64,000 bases of DNA from Acinetobacter sp. ASP199 (GTDB lineage Bacteria; Pseudomonadota; Gammaproteobacteria; Pseudomonadales; Moraxellaceae): contig NZ_CP062182.1 in the NCBI RefSeq assembly GCF_022700675.1, forward strand, positions 1,984,001-2,048,000, in the 5' to 3' direction. Within the stretch, counting starts at the first letter, position 1, and each line of letters opens with the position of its first letter. Below, piece after piece: positions 56,938-64,000 of this stretch. A program made the translations under genes and the position numbers. The notes beneath the pieces are model-generated. The model saw only the letters and a list, made by a program, of their open reading frames with translations. It was not told the origin of the DNA and searched no databases.

Positions 56938-56968
56938 AAAAAAAGCCCCATTAAATGGGGCTTTTTTT
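56938..56968 (-). terminator. Terminator of rpsB-tsf
   Basis: An A7-GCCCCAT arm pairs with ATGGGGC-T7 around a 3-nt loop, 24 bp beyond the tsf stop. Confidence 0.85.
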
Positions 56969-56992
56969 CTAACTTTTACCTTTAGGTAAAAA

Positions 56993-57871
56993 TTATTGAG
57001 CAGCAGCAGCTTGAGCAGCAGCAACTTCGTCAGCAAAGCTCATTTCAGCTTTCTTCTCGATGCCTTCACCCACTTCAAAGCGAGTGAATTGAGCAACTGT
57101 AGTACCAGTTGCTTTAAGGATTTCAGCAACTTTTTTGTCGTTGTCGATAACGTATTGTTGACGCTCAAGAACAACTTCGTTCAGGTATTTCTCAACAGAA
57201 CCTACAACCATCTTCTCAACGATGTTTGCTGGCTTGCCAGATTCAAGCGCTTTCGCTTCAGCGATTTCTTTTTCTTTCGCGATTAGCTCAGCTGGAACTT
57301 GTTCAGCAGAAACTGCAACCGGGTTGAACGCAGCAACGTGCATTGCAATACCTTTACCAGTCGCGTTGTCACCTGCGTAAGACACAACAACACCGATCTT
57401 AAGACCGTGTTTGTAAACTGCAAGGTTTTCGCCTTCAACAATTTTCGCACGACGTACTTGGATGTTTTCACCGATTTTTTGAACAAGCGCGATACGAGCT
57501 TCTTCAACAGTAGCGCCATCTTCAAGTTTAAGTTCAGCGATTTTAGCAACATCAGTTTCGCCAGCAGCAAGAGCAGCAGCAGCAACTTTAGCAGAGAAAC
57601 CAGCAAAGTTTTCGTCTTTAGCAACGAAGTCAGTTTGACAGTTTACTTCTAAAAGGATTGCTTTGTTGCCTTCCTGAACAATCGTGATCGCGCCGTCAGC
57701 AGCAATGTTACCAGCTTTTTTAGCTGCTTTTGCTTGACCAGATTTACGAAGGTTATCGATCGCAAGTTCGATGTCACCACCCGCTTCTGTCAAAGCTTTT
57801 TTACATTCCATCATTGCAAGACCTGTACGATCACGCAATTCTTTAACCATGCTTGCTGTAACTGCAGTCAT
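56993..57871 (-). CDS. tsf: Elongation factor Ts
   Basis: 292 residues. The family motif [16 protein letters not shown] and the [10 protein letters not shown] motif are intact. It exchanges GDP for GTP on EF-Tu. It follows rpsB in the conserved order, with a hairpin in the intergenic region. Length fits the family. Confidence 0.97.
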   Translation of the reverse strand: MTAVTASMVKELRDRTGLAMMECKKALTEAGGDIELAIDNLRKSGQAKAAKKAGNIAADGAITIVQEGNKAILLEVNCQTDFVAKDENFAGFSAKVAAAALAAGETDVAKIAELKLEDGATVEEARIALVQKIGENIQVRRAKIVEGENLAVYKHGLKIGVVVSYAGDNATGKGIAMHVAAFNPVAVSAEQVPAELIAKEKEIAEAKALESGKPANIVEKMVVGSVEKYLNEVVLERQQYVIDNDKKVAEILKATGTTVAQFTRFEVGEGIEKKAEMSFADEVAAAQAAAAQ

Positions 57872-57919
57872 GTTTATCTCCTAAATTCGGTAGAAAATGA
57901 ATTCTTTATAGAACAGAAA

Positions 57920-57944
57920 CGGCCCAGAGGATTCTCATGGGCCG
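57920..57944 (-). promoter_or_regulatory. rpsB-tsf intergenic hairpin
   Basis: A 7-bp perfect GC-rich stem (CGGCCCA with TGGGCCG) and an 11-nt loop with no T tract. It may act as an attenuator that lowers tsf relative to rpsB, or as an mRNA stabiliser; such a partial terminator is known from E. coli rpsB-tsf. Confidence 0.5.
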
Positions 57945-58012
57945 CCTGCATACACGACGCTTACTTTGCCACCATCACGTGTCGCAAAAATGACAAGCTA
58001 GCGTCTAACGCA

Positions 58013-58759
58013 TTAAGCCTCAGAAGCTGGAGCTTCTTCTGCTTTAGCTTGTGCATTTGCTTGTGATTGAGCATATTCTTTACCAGCAAGAATCGCGTCA
58101 GCCATAGCAGAAGCATAAAGAGTAACTGCACGGATCGCATCGTCGTTACCCGGAATAACGTAATCTACGTTGTCTGGGTTAGAGTTTGTATCAACGATAC
58201 CGATTACAGGAATACCAAGGTTTTTAGCTTCTTTGATTGCAATTGCTTCGTGATCAACATCGATTACGAATAATGCATCAGGTAAACCACCCATGTTTTT
58301 AACGCCGCCAAGACCGCGTTCAAGTTTTTCCATCTCACGAGTACGCTCAAGAGCTTCACGTTTAGTAAGCTTAGCGAAAGTACCGTCTTGAGATTGAGTT
58401 TGAAGGTCTTTTAGACGGTTGATTGACTGACGAAGAGTTTTCCAGTTAGTCAACATACCACCTAACCAACGGTGATCAACGTATGGTTGACCAGCGCGTT
58501 GAGCTTGCTCACGGATGATTGCAGAAGCTGCACGTTTAGTACCAACGAACAAAACTTTGTTCTTTTTGCTAGCCAACTGGTTAGCGAAGTTCAAAGCATC
58601 ATTTAACGCAGGAACAGTGTGCTCAAGGTTGATGATGTGAATTTTGTTACGCGCGCCAAAGATGTATTGACGCATTTTTGGGTTCCAGAAACGAGTTTGG
58701 TGACCAAAGTGCGCGCCAGCTTGTAGAAGGTCGCGCATGCTTACGTTGTAATCTGCCAT
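58013..58759 (-). CDS. rpsB: 30S ribosomal protein S2
   Basis: 248 residues from the ATG at 58759 ([20 protein letters not shown]). The upstream codons in the frame are untranslated leader. The conserved [20 protein letters not shown] is present. Binds 16S rRNA in the small subunit. First gene of the rpsB-tsf operon. Confidence 0.97.
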   Translation of the reverse strand: MADYNVSMRDLLQAGAHFGHQTRFWNPKMRQYIFGARNKIHIINLEHTVPALNDALNFANQLASKKNKVLFVGTKRAASAIIREQAQRAGQPYVDHRWLGGMLTNWKTLRQSINRLKDLQTQSQDGTFAKLTKREALERTREMEKLERGLGGVKNMGGLPDALFVIDVDHEAIAIKEAKNLGIPVIGIVDTNSNPDNVDYVIPGNDDAIRAVTLYASAMADAILAGKEYAQSQANAQAKAEEAPASEA

Positions 58760-58870
58760 TTTCTTTACCTTAAAGTTTGGGTTAGGCCTCCATATATCCG
58801 CATTCTCCACCCTTACGGGCACCCAGAGTAATGTGACGATATATGTGCGGATTTTTAATACACCATTCAT
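58760..58870 (-). promoter_or_regulatory. rpsB mRNA leader, probable S2 autoregulatory element
   Basis: The leader contains a long-range pair (ATCCGCA with TGCGGAT) enclosing a small hairpin (GCCC-GTAA-GGGT). Gamma-proteobacterial rpsB leaders are known to bind S2 and repress translation. The structure is seen here; the assignment is by position and family knowledge. Confidence 0.5.
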
Positions 58871-58966
58871 CAAGCTACGCAAATATATTCACGAAAAAGC
58901 ATTTGATAAAATGGGCGGCTATTTATACCATAGTCGCACACAAATTTCCAAAAGTTTTTAGAGATC

Positions 58967-59794
58967 ATGAACACTACTTATCAAGCTCCCCGTCGTTTAA
59001 TCAAATCCGCTGAAGATATCGAAAAGATGCGTGTAGCTGGACGACTGGCGGCAGAAGTTTTGGATATGATCAAACCGCATATCAAACCAGGTGTATCAAC
59101 GCTTGAATTGGATACGATTTGTCATGACTATATTGTAAATGTACAGAATGCGATTCCAGCATGTCTGGGCTATGGTGCAGCGCCAGGCCGCCCTGCTTTC
59201 CAGCACACCATTTGTACATCAGTCAACCATGTGGTCTGTCACGGTATTCCCTCTGAAGGCAAGATCCTGAAAAAAGGCGATATTCTGAACATTGACGTGA
59301 CTGTGATCAAAGATGGTTTCCATGGCGATACCAACATGATGTACATCGTGGGGGGTGAAACTTCTATTCTGGCGAACCGTCTATGTAAAGTCGCGCAAGA
59401 AGCCATGTATCGTGGTATCGCAGTGGTTAAGCCAGGTGCAACCATGGGTGATATCGGCCATGCGATCCAAAAATATGTGGAATCTGAACGTTTTAGCGTA
59501 GTACGTGAATACTGCGGTCATGGTATCGGCACAACTTTCCATGACGAACCACAGGTATTGCATTATGGCCAGCCAAATACCGGTATGATCTTAGAAGAAG
59601 GTATGACCTTTACTATTGAACCAATGGTCAATGCCGGTGTTTGGCAAACCAAATTGCTTGGTGACAAGTGGACGGTAGTGACTAAAGATCACAAATTATC
59701 TGCCCAGTATGAGCACACCCTTTTAGTAACAAAAAATGGCGTAGAAATCCTGACTGCTCGTCCTGAAGAAAATTTGTCACGTTTTACTGCATAA
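58967..59794 (+). CDS. map: Type I methionine aminopeptidase
   Basis: 275 residues. Metal ligands lie in NIDVTVIKDGFHGDTN, HGIGTTFHDEPQ, TFTIEPMV and AQYEHTLLVT. It removes the initiator Met from nascent proteins. It is divergent from rpsB, a common arrangement, and is followed by its own terminator. Confidence 0.96.
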   Translation: MNTTYQAPRRLIKSAEDIEKMRVAGRLAAEVLDMIKPHIKPGVSTLELDTICHDYIVNVQNAIPACLGYGAAPGRPAFQHTICTSVNHVVCHGIPSEGKILKKGDILNIDVTVIKDGFHGDTNMMYIVGGETSILANRLCKVAQEAMYRGIAVVKPGATMGDIGHAIQKYVESERFSVVREYCGHGIGTTFHDEPQVLHYGQPNTGMILEEGMTFTIEPMVNAGVWQTKLLGDKWTVVTKDHKLSAQYEHTLLVTKNGVEILTARPEENLSRFTA

Positions 59795-59812
59795 TCCTTA
59801 CAGAAAGTGCAC

Positions 59813-59842
59813 AAAAAAGGTTACCCTTAGGTAGCCTTTTTT
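59813..59842 (+). terminator. Terminator of map
   Basis: A stem AAAAAAGGTTACC with GGTAGCCTTTTTT (one G-T pair) and a 4-nt loop, ending in a T run. Confidence 0.75.
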
Positions 59843-60048
59843 ATTTTATATTTCACATATTTTATAAATCTCAAGTTTAGCCTGAAAGACTTCAGTTGCT
59901 GCAACTTAGCATCGAAGTTCAAGATAAACTTCGGCCATTACAACACTTTTTCCGTAAAGTTTTATAAATTCTTTTGCCTAATATGCACCAATATAGGCTA
60001 AGATATTGTGCTTTTTATTTTTTAATCCCTATAAGAAGGAATACTGCC

Positions 60049-61284
60049 GTGGACGTACGTCTCTCTGATCGTGTAAATGCCATCAAACCGTCCCCAACGC
60101 TAGCTGTGACTAACAAAGCTGCTGAACTTAAAGCTGCAGGTCATAACGTAATTGGCTTGGGTGCAGGTGAACCAGATTTTGATACACCACAACACATCAA
60201 AGATGCAGCAATTGCAGCGATTAACAACGGTTTCACCAAATACACCGCTGTTGACGGTACGCCAGGCCTTAAAAAAGCCATTATTGCCAAATTCAAACGT
60301 GACAATAACCTTGACTATGCAGCAAACCAGATCCTGGTTTCTTGTGGTGGTAAACAATCATTCTTTAACTTGGCACTTGCTTTGTTAAACAAAGGTGATG
60401 AAGTCATCATCCCTGCACCATTCTGGGTAAGCTACCCTGATATGGTGATCATTGCTGAAGGTGTTCCAGTTATTGTGAAATGTGGTGAAGAACAACGTTT
60501 CAAAATTACTCCTGAACAATTAGAAGCTGCGATCACTGACAAAACTCGTCTAGTGGTATTGAACAGCCCTTCTAACCCTACAGGCATGATCTACACTAAA
60601 GCTGAATTAGAAGCTTTAGCTGCAGTACTGCGTAAATATCCAGAAGTGTATATCGCGTCTGACGACATGTACGAACCAATCCGTTGGGATGACGAGTTCT
60701 ACAACATCGCAACTGTTGCTCCAGACCTTTACGACCGTACAATCGTATTGAATGGTGTGTCTAAAGCCTATGCAATGACTGGCTGGCGTATCGGCTACGC
60801 AGCGGGTCCTGCAAAACTGATTGGCGCAATGAAGAAAATTCAATCTCAATCAACTTCTAACCCAACTTCTATTTCACAAGTTGCTGCAGAAGCTGCATTA
60901 AATGGTCCTCAAGACGTACTTGAGCCAATGATTGAAGCATTCAAACGTCGTCATGACCTGGTTATGAAAGGCTTGAATGACATCAATGGTATTTCTTGCC
61001 TACCTGCTGACGGTGCATTCTACGCATACGCGAACATCAAACCATTGATTCGTGCAAAAGGTCTTAAATCTTGCACAGAATTCTCTGCCTGGTTACTGGA
61101 AGAAACTGGTGTTGCAGTTGTTCCTGGTGATGCATTCGGTCTAGGCGGTTTCATGCGTATCTCTTACGCAACTGCTGACGAAGTTCTTGTAGATGCGCTT
61201 GCACGCATCAAGAAAGCCGCTGATTCAATCGAAGGCGTAGATGCTGCGATCGCTTCTATCGAAGCTGAAAAAGCTGCTCAATAA
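60049..61284 (+). CDS. aspC: Pyridoxal-phosphate aspartate aminotransferase (class I)
   Basis: 411 residues starting at a GTG at 60049 (VDVRLSDRVNAIKPSPTLAV), with an AAGAAGGA site about 8 nt upstream; the upstream ATG would add a non-conserved hydrophobic leader. The PLP lysine lies in NGVSKAYAMTGWRIGYA, and the NSPSNPTG motif is present. It is the Ib subgroup (thermophile-like AspAT). Transfers amino groups between aspartate and 2-oxoglutarate. Confidence 0.95.
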   Translation: MDVRLSDRVNAIKPSPTLAVTNKAAELKAAGHNVIGLGAGEPDFDTPQHIKDAAIAAINNGFTKYTAVDGTPGLKKAIIAKFKRDNNLDYAANQILVSCGGKQSFFNLALALLNKGDEVIIPAPFWVSYPDMVIIAEGVPVIVKCGEEQRFKITPEQLEAAITDKTRLVVLNSPSNPTGMIYTKAELEALAAVLRKYPEVYIASDDMYEPIRWDDEFYNIATVAPDLYDRTIVLNGVSKAYAMTGWRIGYAAGPAKLIGAMKKIQSQSTSNPTSISQVAAEAALNGPQDVLEPMIEAFKRRHDLVMKGLNDINGISCLPADGAFYAYANIKPLIRAKGLKSCTEFSAWLLEETGVAVVPGDAFGLGGFMRISYATADEVLVDALARIKKAADSIEGVDAAIASIEAEKAAQ

Positions 61285-61313
61285 TTTAAAGACTTTCTTA
61301 AGTTTTTAAATAA

Positions 61314-61340
61314 AAAAACCCGCGTTTATCGCGGGTTTTT
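61314..61340 (+). terminator. Terminator of aspC
   Basis: An AAAAACCCGCG arm pairs with CGCGGGTTTTT around a 5-nt loop. Confidence 0.85.
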
Positions 61341-61394
61341 TATTTAGTTTCCTTTAAATTATTTATCTTAAATTCTGTACTTTCAAAATTAAAA

Positions 61395-61805
61395 TTATGG
61401 GTGATCTGAATTAAACCTCTCGATGACTTCAGCTTCAGTCATTTTTTGGGTTTGGCTATTAAATGAATAAAAGGTTGGCTGCTGATCCACATAAATCTCC
61501 AGATTAAAATCCAGATCCTCAGGTAACTCCTCCAATGTAAACACATTGATATTGGTAAATGAATGATCTTTAGTTCGCCAAAAAATAAAAGTACCACAAA
61601 TACTACAAAAGCCTCGCTCCGCCCATTCTGAAGAGTTAAAAACAGATAAATGCTGCTGATCGATAAAATTGATATCTTCGATATCGATAGACATCAATGG
61701 CCCACCCGTTTGGCGGCGGCACATCGAGCAATGGCAGGCAGCAACTTCATGGTTCCTGAGTTGCACTTCAAATTGTGTTGCACCACATAGACATCTTGCT
61801 TTCAT
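61395..61805 (-). CDS. GFA-family (CENP-V/GFA) zinc protein
   Basis: 136 residues. Zinc ligands are C5 and C7 (CLC), C24-H25-C26 and C29 (CHCSMC), and C67 with C70 (CSIC). Members were first described as glutathione-dependent formaldehyde-activating enzymes; many have unknown substrates. It stands alone. Confidence 0.88.
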   Translation of the reverse strand: MKARCLCGATQFEVQLRNHEVAACHCSMCRRQTGGPLMSIDIEDINFIDQQHLSVFNSSEWAERGFCSICGTFIFWRTKDHSFTNINVFTLEELPEDLDFNLEIYVDQQPTFYSFNSQTQKMTEAEVIERFNSDHP

Positions 61806-61949
61806 GACTATTTCTCATTTTTATATATATTTTTAAACCAGGGTAAAAACCCTGCATACTTCGATCATATAATTTTTAATGGCTACTTGAATCTCCATCC
61901 ATCTAGAATTTAGGAATCCACTCAGAATCCAAAACAATAAGGACAGCTA

Positions 61950-62381
61950 ATGAATATCAAAAATCTTTCCGGCTTACAGATTATGCAAGAAATGTGTAAT
62001 GGCAACCTGCCGATGCCTTCTATGGCAGCAACCATTCCAATGAAACCCACTTTAGTTGAAAGTGGTCAGGTTACGTTTGAGGTGCAGGCAGATCAACGCC
62101 ATTTAAACCCTTTAGGCGGTGTACATGGAGGCTTTGCTGCAACAGTACTAGATACCGTAACAGGCTGTGCTATTCATACCGTTTTAGAAGCAGGTGTAGG
62201 GTATGGCACGATTGATCTCAATATTAAAATGTGTCGCCCCATTCCACAAAACAAACCGTTGACTGCTGTTGGTCTGGTCATTAATACCAGCAAAAATCTT
62301 GCAATCTCGGAAGGAAAAATTATCGATGAAGATGGCAAGCTGTATGCTCATGCAACCGCGACCTGCATGATTTTTCGTTAA
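61950..62381 (+). CDS. PaaI-type hotdog-fold thioesterase
   Basis: 143 residues. The hotdog helix motif GGVHGGFAATVLDTVTGCAI with its Asp is present, followed by TIDLNIKMCRPIP. It hydrolyses acyl- or aroyl-CoA thioesters; the substrate is unknown. Divergent from the GFA gene. Confidence 0.85.
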   Translation: MNIKNLSGLQIMQEMCNGNLPMPSMAATIPMKPTLVESGQVTFEVQADQRHLNPLGGVHGGFAATVLDTVTGCAIHTVLEAGVGYGTIDLNIKMCRPIPQNKPLTAVGLVINTSKNLAISEGKIIDEDGKLYAHATATCMIFR

Positions 62382-62403
62382 ATCATCTTAGCTTAAGAAA
62401 GGC

Positions 62404-62847
62404 TTAAAGCACGCCCCACTTGGTCTGTGGTGCTTGCGCAGCTTTGGGCTGAGTCAAAGCTTGATACTCAAAATAATGCTTAGAGACATTCGCCAGACTC
62501 AGTTCTTGAGCCTGTGCAGTCGATGTCTGCCAAACTTTAGACTGATTTGAGCCTGTGAGGAGATTACCCGAAATAGCATAAATAAACAGATCTTTTGGTG
62601 GTGTTTCAGGCGCATTCAGAAATAGTTCAAAGCTAAATTGACGTTCCTTTTCAACCAGCCATTTTTCTGCAAACCACAATTGTAGCAAGTCACCCAAATA
62701 CAACTGTTTTGCAGCTAAGGGCCATAAACGGATTTCAGCGCCAGTAACAGGAGTAAAATATTGAGTAGAATCTTGAATAATATCAAGGTAGTTTTCTTGA
62801 TAAAAAGACAGCTGCGAGAAAATTAGAGGGATAGTGAGCGTATTCAT
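62404..62847 (-). CDS. Hypothetical protein, 147 aa
   Basis: I start it at the ATG at 62847 (MNTLTIPLIFSQLSFYQENY), just behind a GGAG site, rather than at 62883. It is soluble, rich in Gln, Ala and aromatic residues, with no domain recognised. It appears to be a lineage-restricted protein. Confidence 0.6.
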   Translation of the reverse strand: MNTLTIPLIFSQLSFYQENYLDIIQDSTQYFTPVTGAEIRLWPLAAKQLYLGDLLQLWFAEKWLVEKERQFSFELFLNAPETPPKDLFIYAISGNLLTGSNQSKVWQTSTAQAQELSLANVSKHYFEYQALTQPKAAQAPQTKWGVL

Positions 62848-63044
62848 TCGCTTTCTCCGGTTTAGCCATTTTTGTGCTGGCAAGTAGGTTTAAATCCACA
62901 CTGTTTGACCATCTGGTCAAACGACTTTATTTTTTCAATTTAGCAATTCGCTTATGGGCTGACAAGCTTTTTTTTAAATTTACATTTGATTGTCTAAATT
63001 AAAATCAGACAAACCATATTTGCAATAAATATGAGAGTTTTTGC

Positions 63045-63072
63045 TTGACCCCTGTCAAAATCTCTCTATAAT
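63045..63072 (+). promoter_or_regulatory. tRNA-Asn promoter
   Basis: TTGACC and TATAAT are 16 bp apart, 11 bp upstream of the tRNA 5' end. Confidence 0.8.
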
Positions 63073-63083
63073 CGCATTCAGAT

Positions 63084-63159
63084 TCTCCCATAGCTCAGTC
63101 GGTAGAGCGACGGACTGTTAATCCGCAGGTCCCTGGTTCGAGCCCAGGTGGGAGAGCCA
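63084..63159 (+). tRNA. tRNA-Asn(GTT)
   Basis: 76 nt including an encoded CCA. Acceptor TCTCCCA pairs with TGGGAGA. The anticodon loop CTGTTAA gives GTT. The T arm TTCGAGC is present. A strong promoter and a terminator flank it. Confidence 0.97.
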
Positions 63160-63167
63160 AATTCAAG

Positions 63168-63199
63168 AAAGCCCAAGCATTTAAGACTTGGGCTTTTTT
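63168..63199 (+). terminator. Terminator of tRNA-Asn
   Basis: A 10-bp stem (AAAGCCCAAG with CTTGGGCTTT), a 9-nt loop and a T run. Confidence 0.85.
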
Positions 63200-63441
63200 A
63201 TTGCCTAAATTTAAGAATTAATATTAGAAAGTCCAAGAGAGGCTTTATCGTAAATCACTTTTCAGCAAATAAAGTTAAACCCGTTTTTAAATTTAGTAAG
63301 TTGCATCATTTTTAAAAAGTAAATTCCCTCCTCATCCTTTTGCGCAATTTCTTTATATTAATTTGATTCCTAGTTAATAAGTTGATTAAAAACGAGGTAA
63401 AAAATGAAGAAAAATGCTTAGGCTATTTTTATTTAACACAT
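63200..63441. other. Intergenic region, nothing recognised
   Basis: AT-rich DNA between tRNA-Asn and miaE. I see no ORF, promoter or structure worth calling. Confidence 0.5.
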
Positions 63442-63472
63442 AAAAAAAATCCCCCAATGTGGAGGATTTTTT
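63442..63472 (-). terminator. Terminator of miaE
   Basis: A stem ATCC-C-CCA with TGG-A-GGAT (one mismatch) flanked by A8 and T6, just past the miaE stop. Confidence 0.7.
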
Positions 63473-63482
63473 AAAAGATACT

Positions 63483-64000
63483 TTAAGCAGCTTGCACTGG
63501 CACGCCGCTATGGAAGCGGAACATCTCATCTGGACTTAAAATCAGATTCTTTTCTACTTCACGGATATGCTCAATGCGCGCCTGAATATCTTCTTTCGGG
63601 TTTTTCAGTTTTGCAGTTTTTGCCACATCCATCGCCAAGGCCAGATAGTCCTCAAAATGGCGAGACTCGGACTTGAGCAGGTAACGGTAATAGCGCCCTA
63701 GCTCTTCATCAACATGCGGTGCAAGCGAGTAGAAACGCTCACAAGAACGTGCTTCTACAAATGCGCCCACAACCAATACATCAATCAGCGCTTCAGGCTC
63801 ATAGGTACGAATTTCTTTACGTAAACCACCTGCATAACGCCCTGCACTGAGACCAGTCCACTCCTGACCACGTTTTGCCATCAGTTCAAGTACCTGCTCA
63901 TAGTGCAGCATTTCTTCACGCACCAGCTGTGCCAGCTTGACTTGTAAATCAACAAAGTAGCTATAGCGGAACATTAAGTTCATCGCCGTACTGGCGGCTT
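63483..64000 (-). CDS. miaE: tRNA-(ms2io6A37) hydroxylase MiaE, N-terminus outside window
   Basis: 172 residues visible. The frame continues past the first ATG (63983) to the edge (AASTAMNLMFRYSYFVD), so the N-terminus is missing. Ferritin-like di-iron ligands lie in REEMLHYEQVLE and ESRHFEDYLALA; VGAFVEARSCERFYSL adds another Glu. It hydroxylates the isopentenyl group of ms2i6A37 in tRNA. Confidence 0.9.
   Translation of the reverse strand, partial: AASTAMNLMFRYSYFVDLQVKLAQLVREEMLHYEQVLELMAKRGQEWTGLSAGRYAGGLRKEIRTYEPEALIDVLVVGAFVEARSCERFYSLAPHVDEELGRYYRYLLKSESRHFEDYLALAMDVAKTAKLKNPKEDIQARIEHIREVEKNLILSPDEMFRFHSGVPVQAA

Overview
This is a chromosomal segment of an Acinetobacter species. The housekeeping genes (glyA, katE, rpsB-tsf, map, aspC, queF, mltB, rlpA, miaE) sit in AT-rich DNA with Acinetobacter-type proteins (DcaP-like porin, many short lineage-specific hypotheticals), and two complete copies of the Acinetobacter insertion sequence ISAba1 are present. 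Both outer arms (about 1-11.1 kb and 50.0-64.0 kb) are ordinary core genome. The middle (about 11.2-50.0 kb) is accessory DNA built in layers and ending at a tRNA-Arg(CCG) gene.

Left arm: a partial unknown gene, rnk, glyA, an ExoX-like exonuclease, several small Acinetobacter hypotheticals, a candidate structured non-coding RNA with its own promoter and terminator (about 6558-6731, minus strand), a hexapeptide acyltransferase, the large catalase katE, and a cold-shock gene followed by two small genes.

Accessory layer 1 (11.2-21.2 kb, all minus strand) is a tricarboxylate utilisation block. It contains a LysR regulator and tcuA-tcuB (tricarballylate oxidation), a TctCBA tripartite transporter, an AbrB-family membrane protein, a 22-residue-repeat (DUF4116-like) protein and a DcaP-like porin. 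It is followed by a decayed integrase start and a 15-bp copy of the tRNA-Arg 3' end (21550-21564).

Accessory layer 2 lies between that 15-bp repeat and the tRNA-Arg gene (21.55-50.04 kb) and has an intact tyrosine integrase beside the tRNA. It carries a Fic protein, an IS3-family element that truncated a metallo-beta-lactamase-fold gene, and an aromatic/N-heterocycle-type catabolic cluster: Tsx-like porin, LysR regulator, second DUF4116-like repeat protein, FAH-family hydrolase, RidA, ALDH7-type dehydrogenase, cupin, RraA-like protein, extradiol dioxygenase, flavin reductase, HpaB-type monooxygenase and NCS1 permease. I cannot match this gene combination to a described pathway.

Accessory layer 3 (about 36.84-48.6 kb) is nested in layer 2. 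It is bounded by two degenerate sequences resembling the 3' end of tmRNA and has its own, frameshifted, integrase. Inside it two inverted ISAba1 copies enclose sul2, a glmM fragment, a deleted ISCR2 transposase, a serine resolvase and a tet(X) tigecycline/tetracycline monooxygenase. Each ISAba1 copy points its known outward promoter inward, one at sul2 and one at tet(X). The tet(X) gene has lost its first codons to ISAba1 and now starts at an internal ATG 7 bp from the IS.

Right arm: tRNA-Arg, a YadGH-type ABC exporter overlapping queF, mltB, rlpA, an Mpo1-like membrane protein, a DUF3465 protein, rpsB-tsf with a structured leader, map, aspC, a GFA-family protein, a thioesterase, tRNA-Asn(GTT) and the start-truncated miaE at the window edge.
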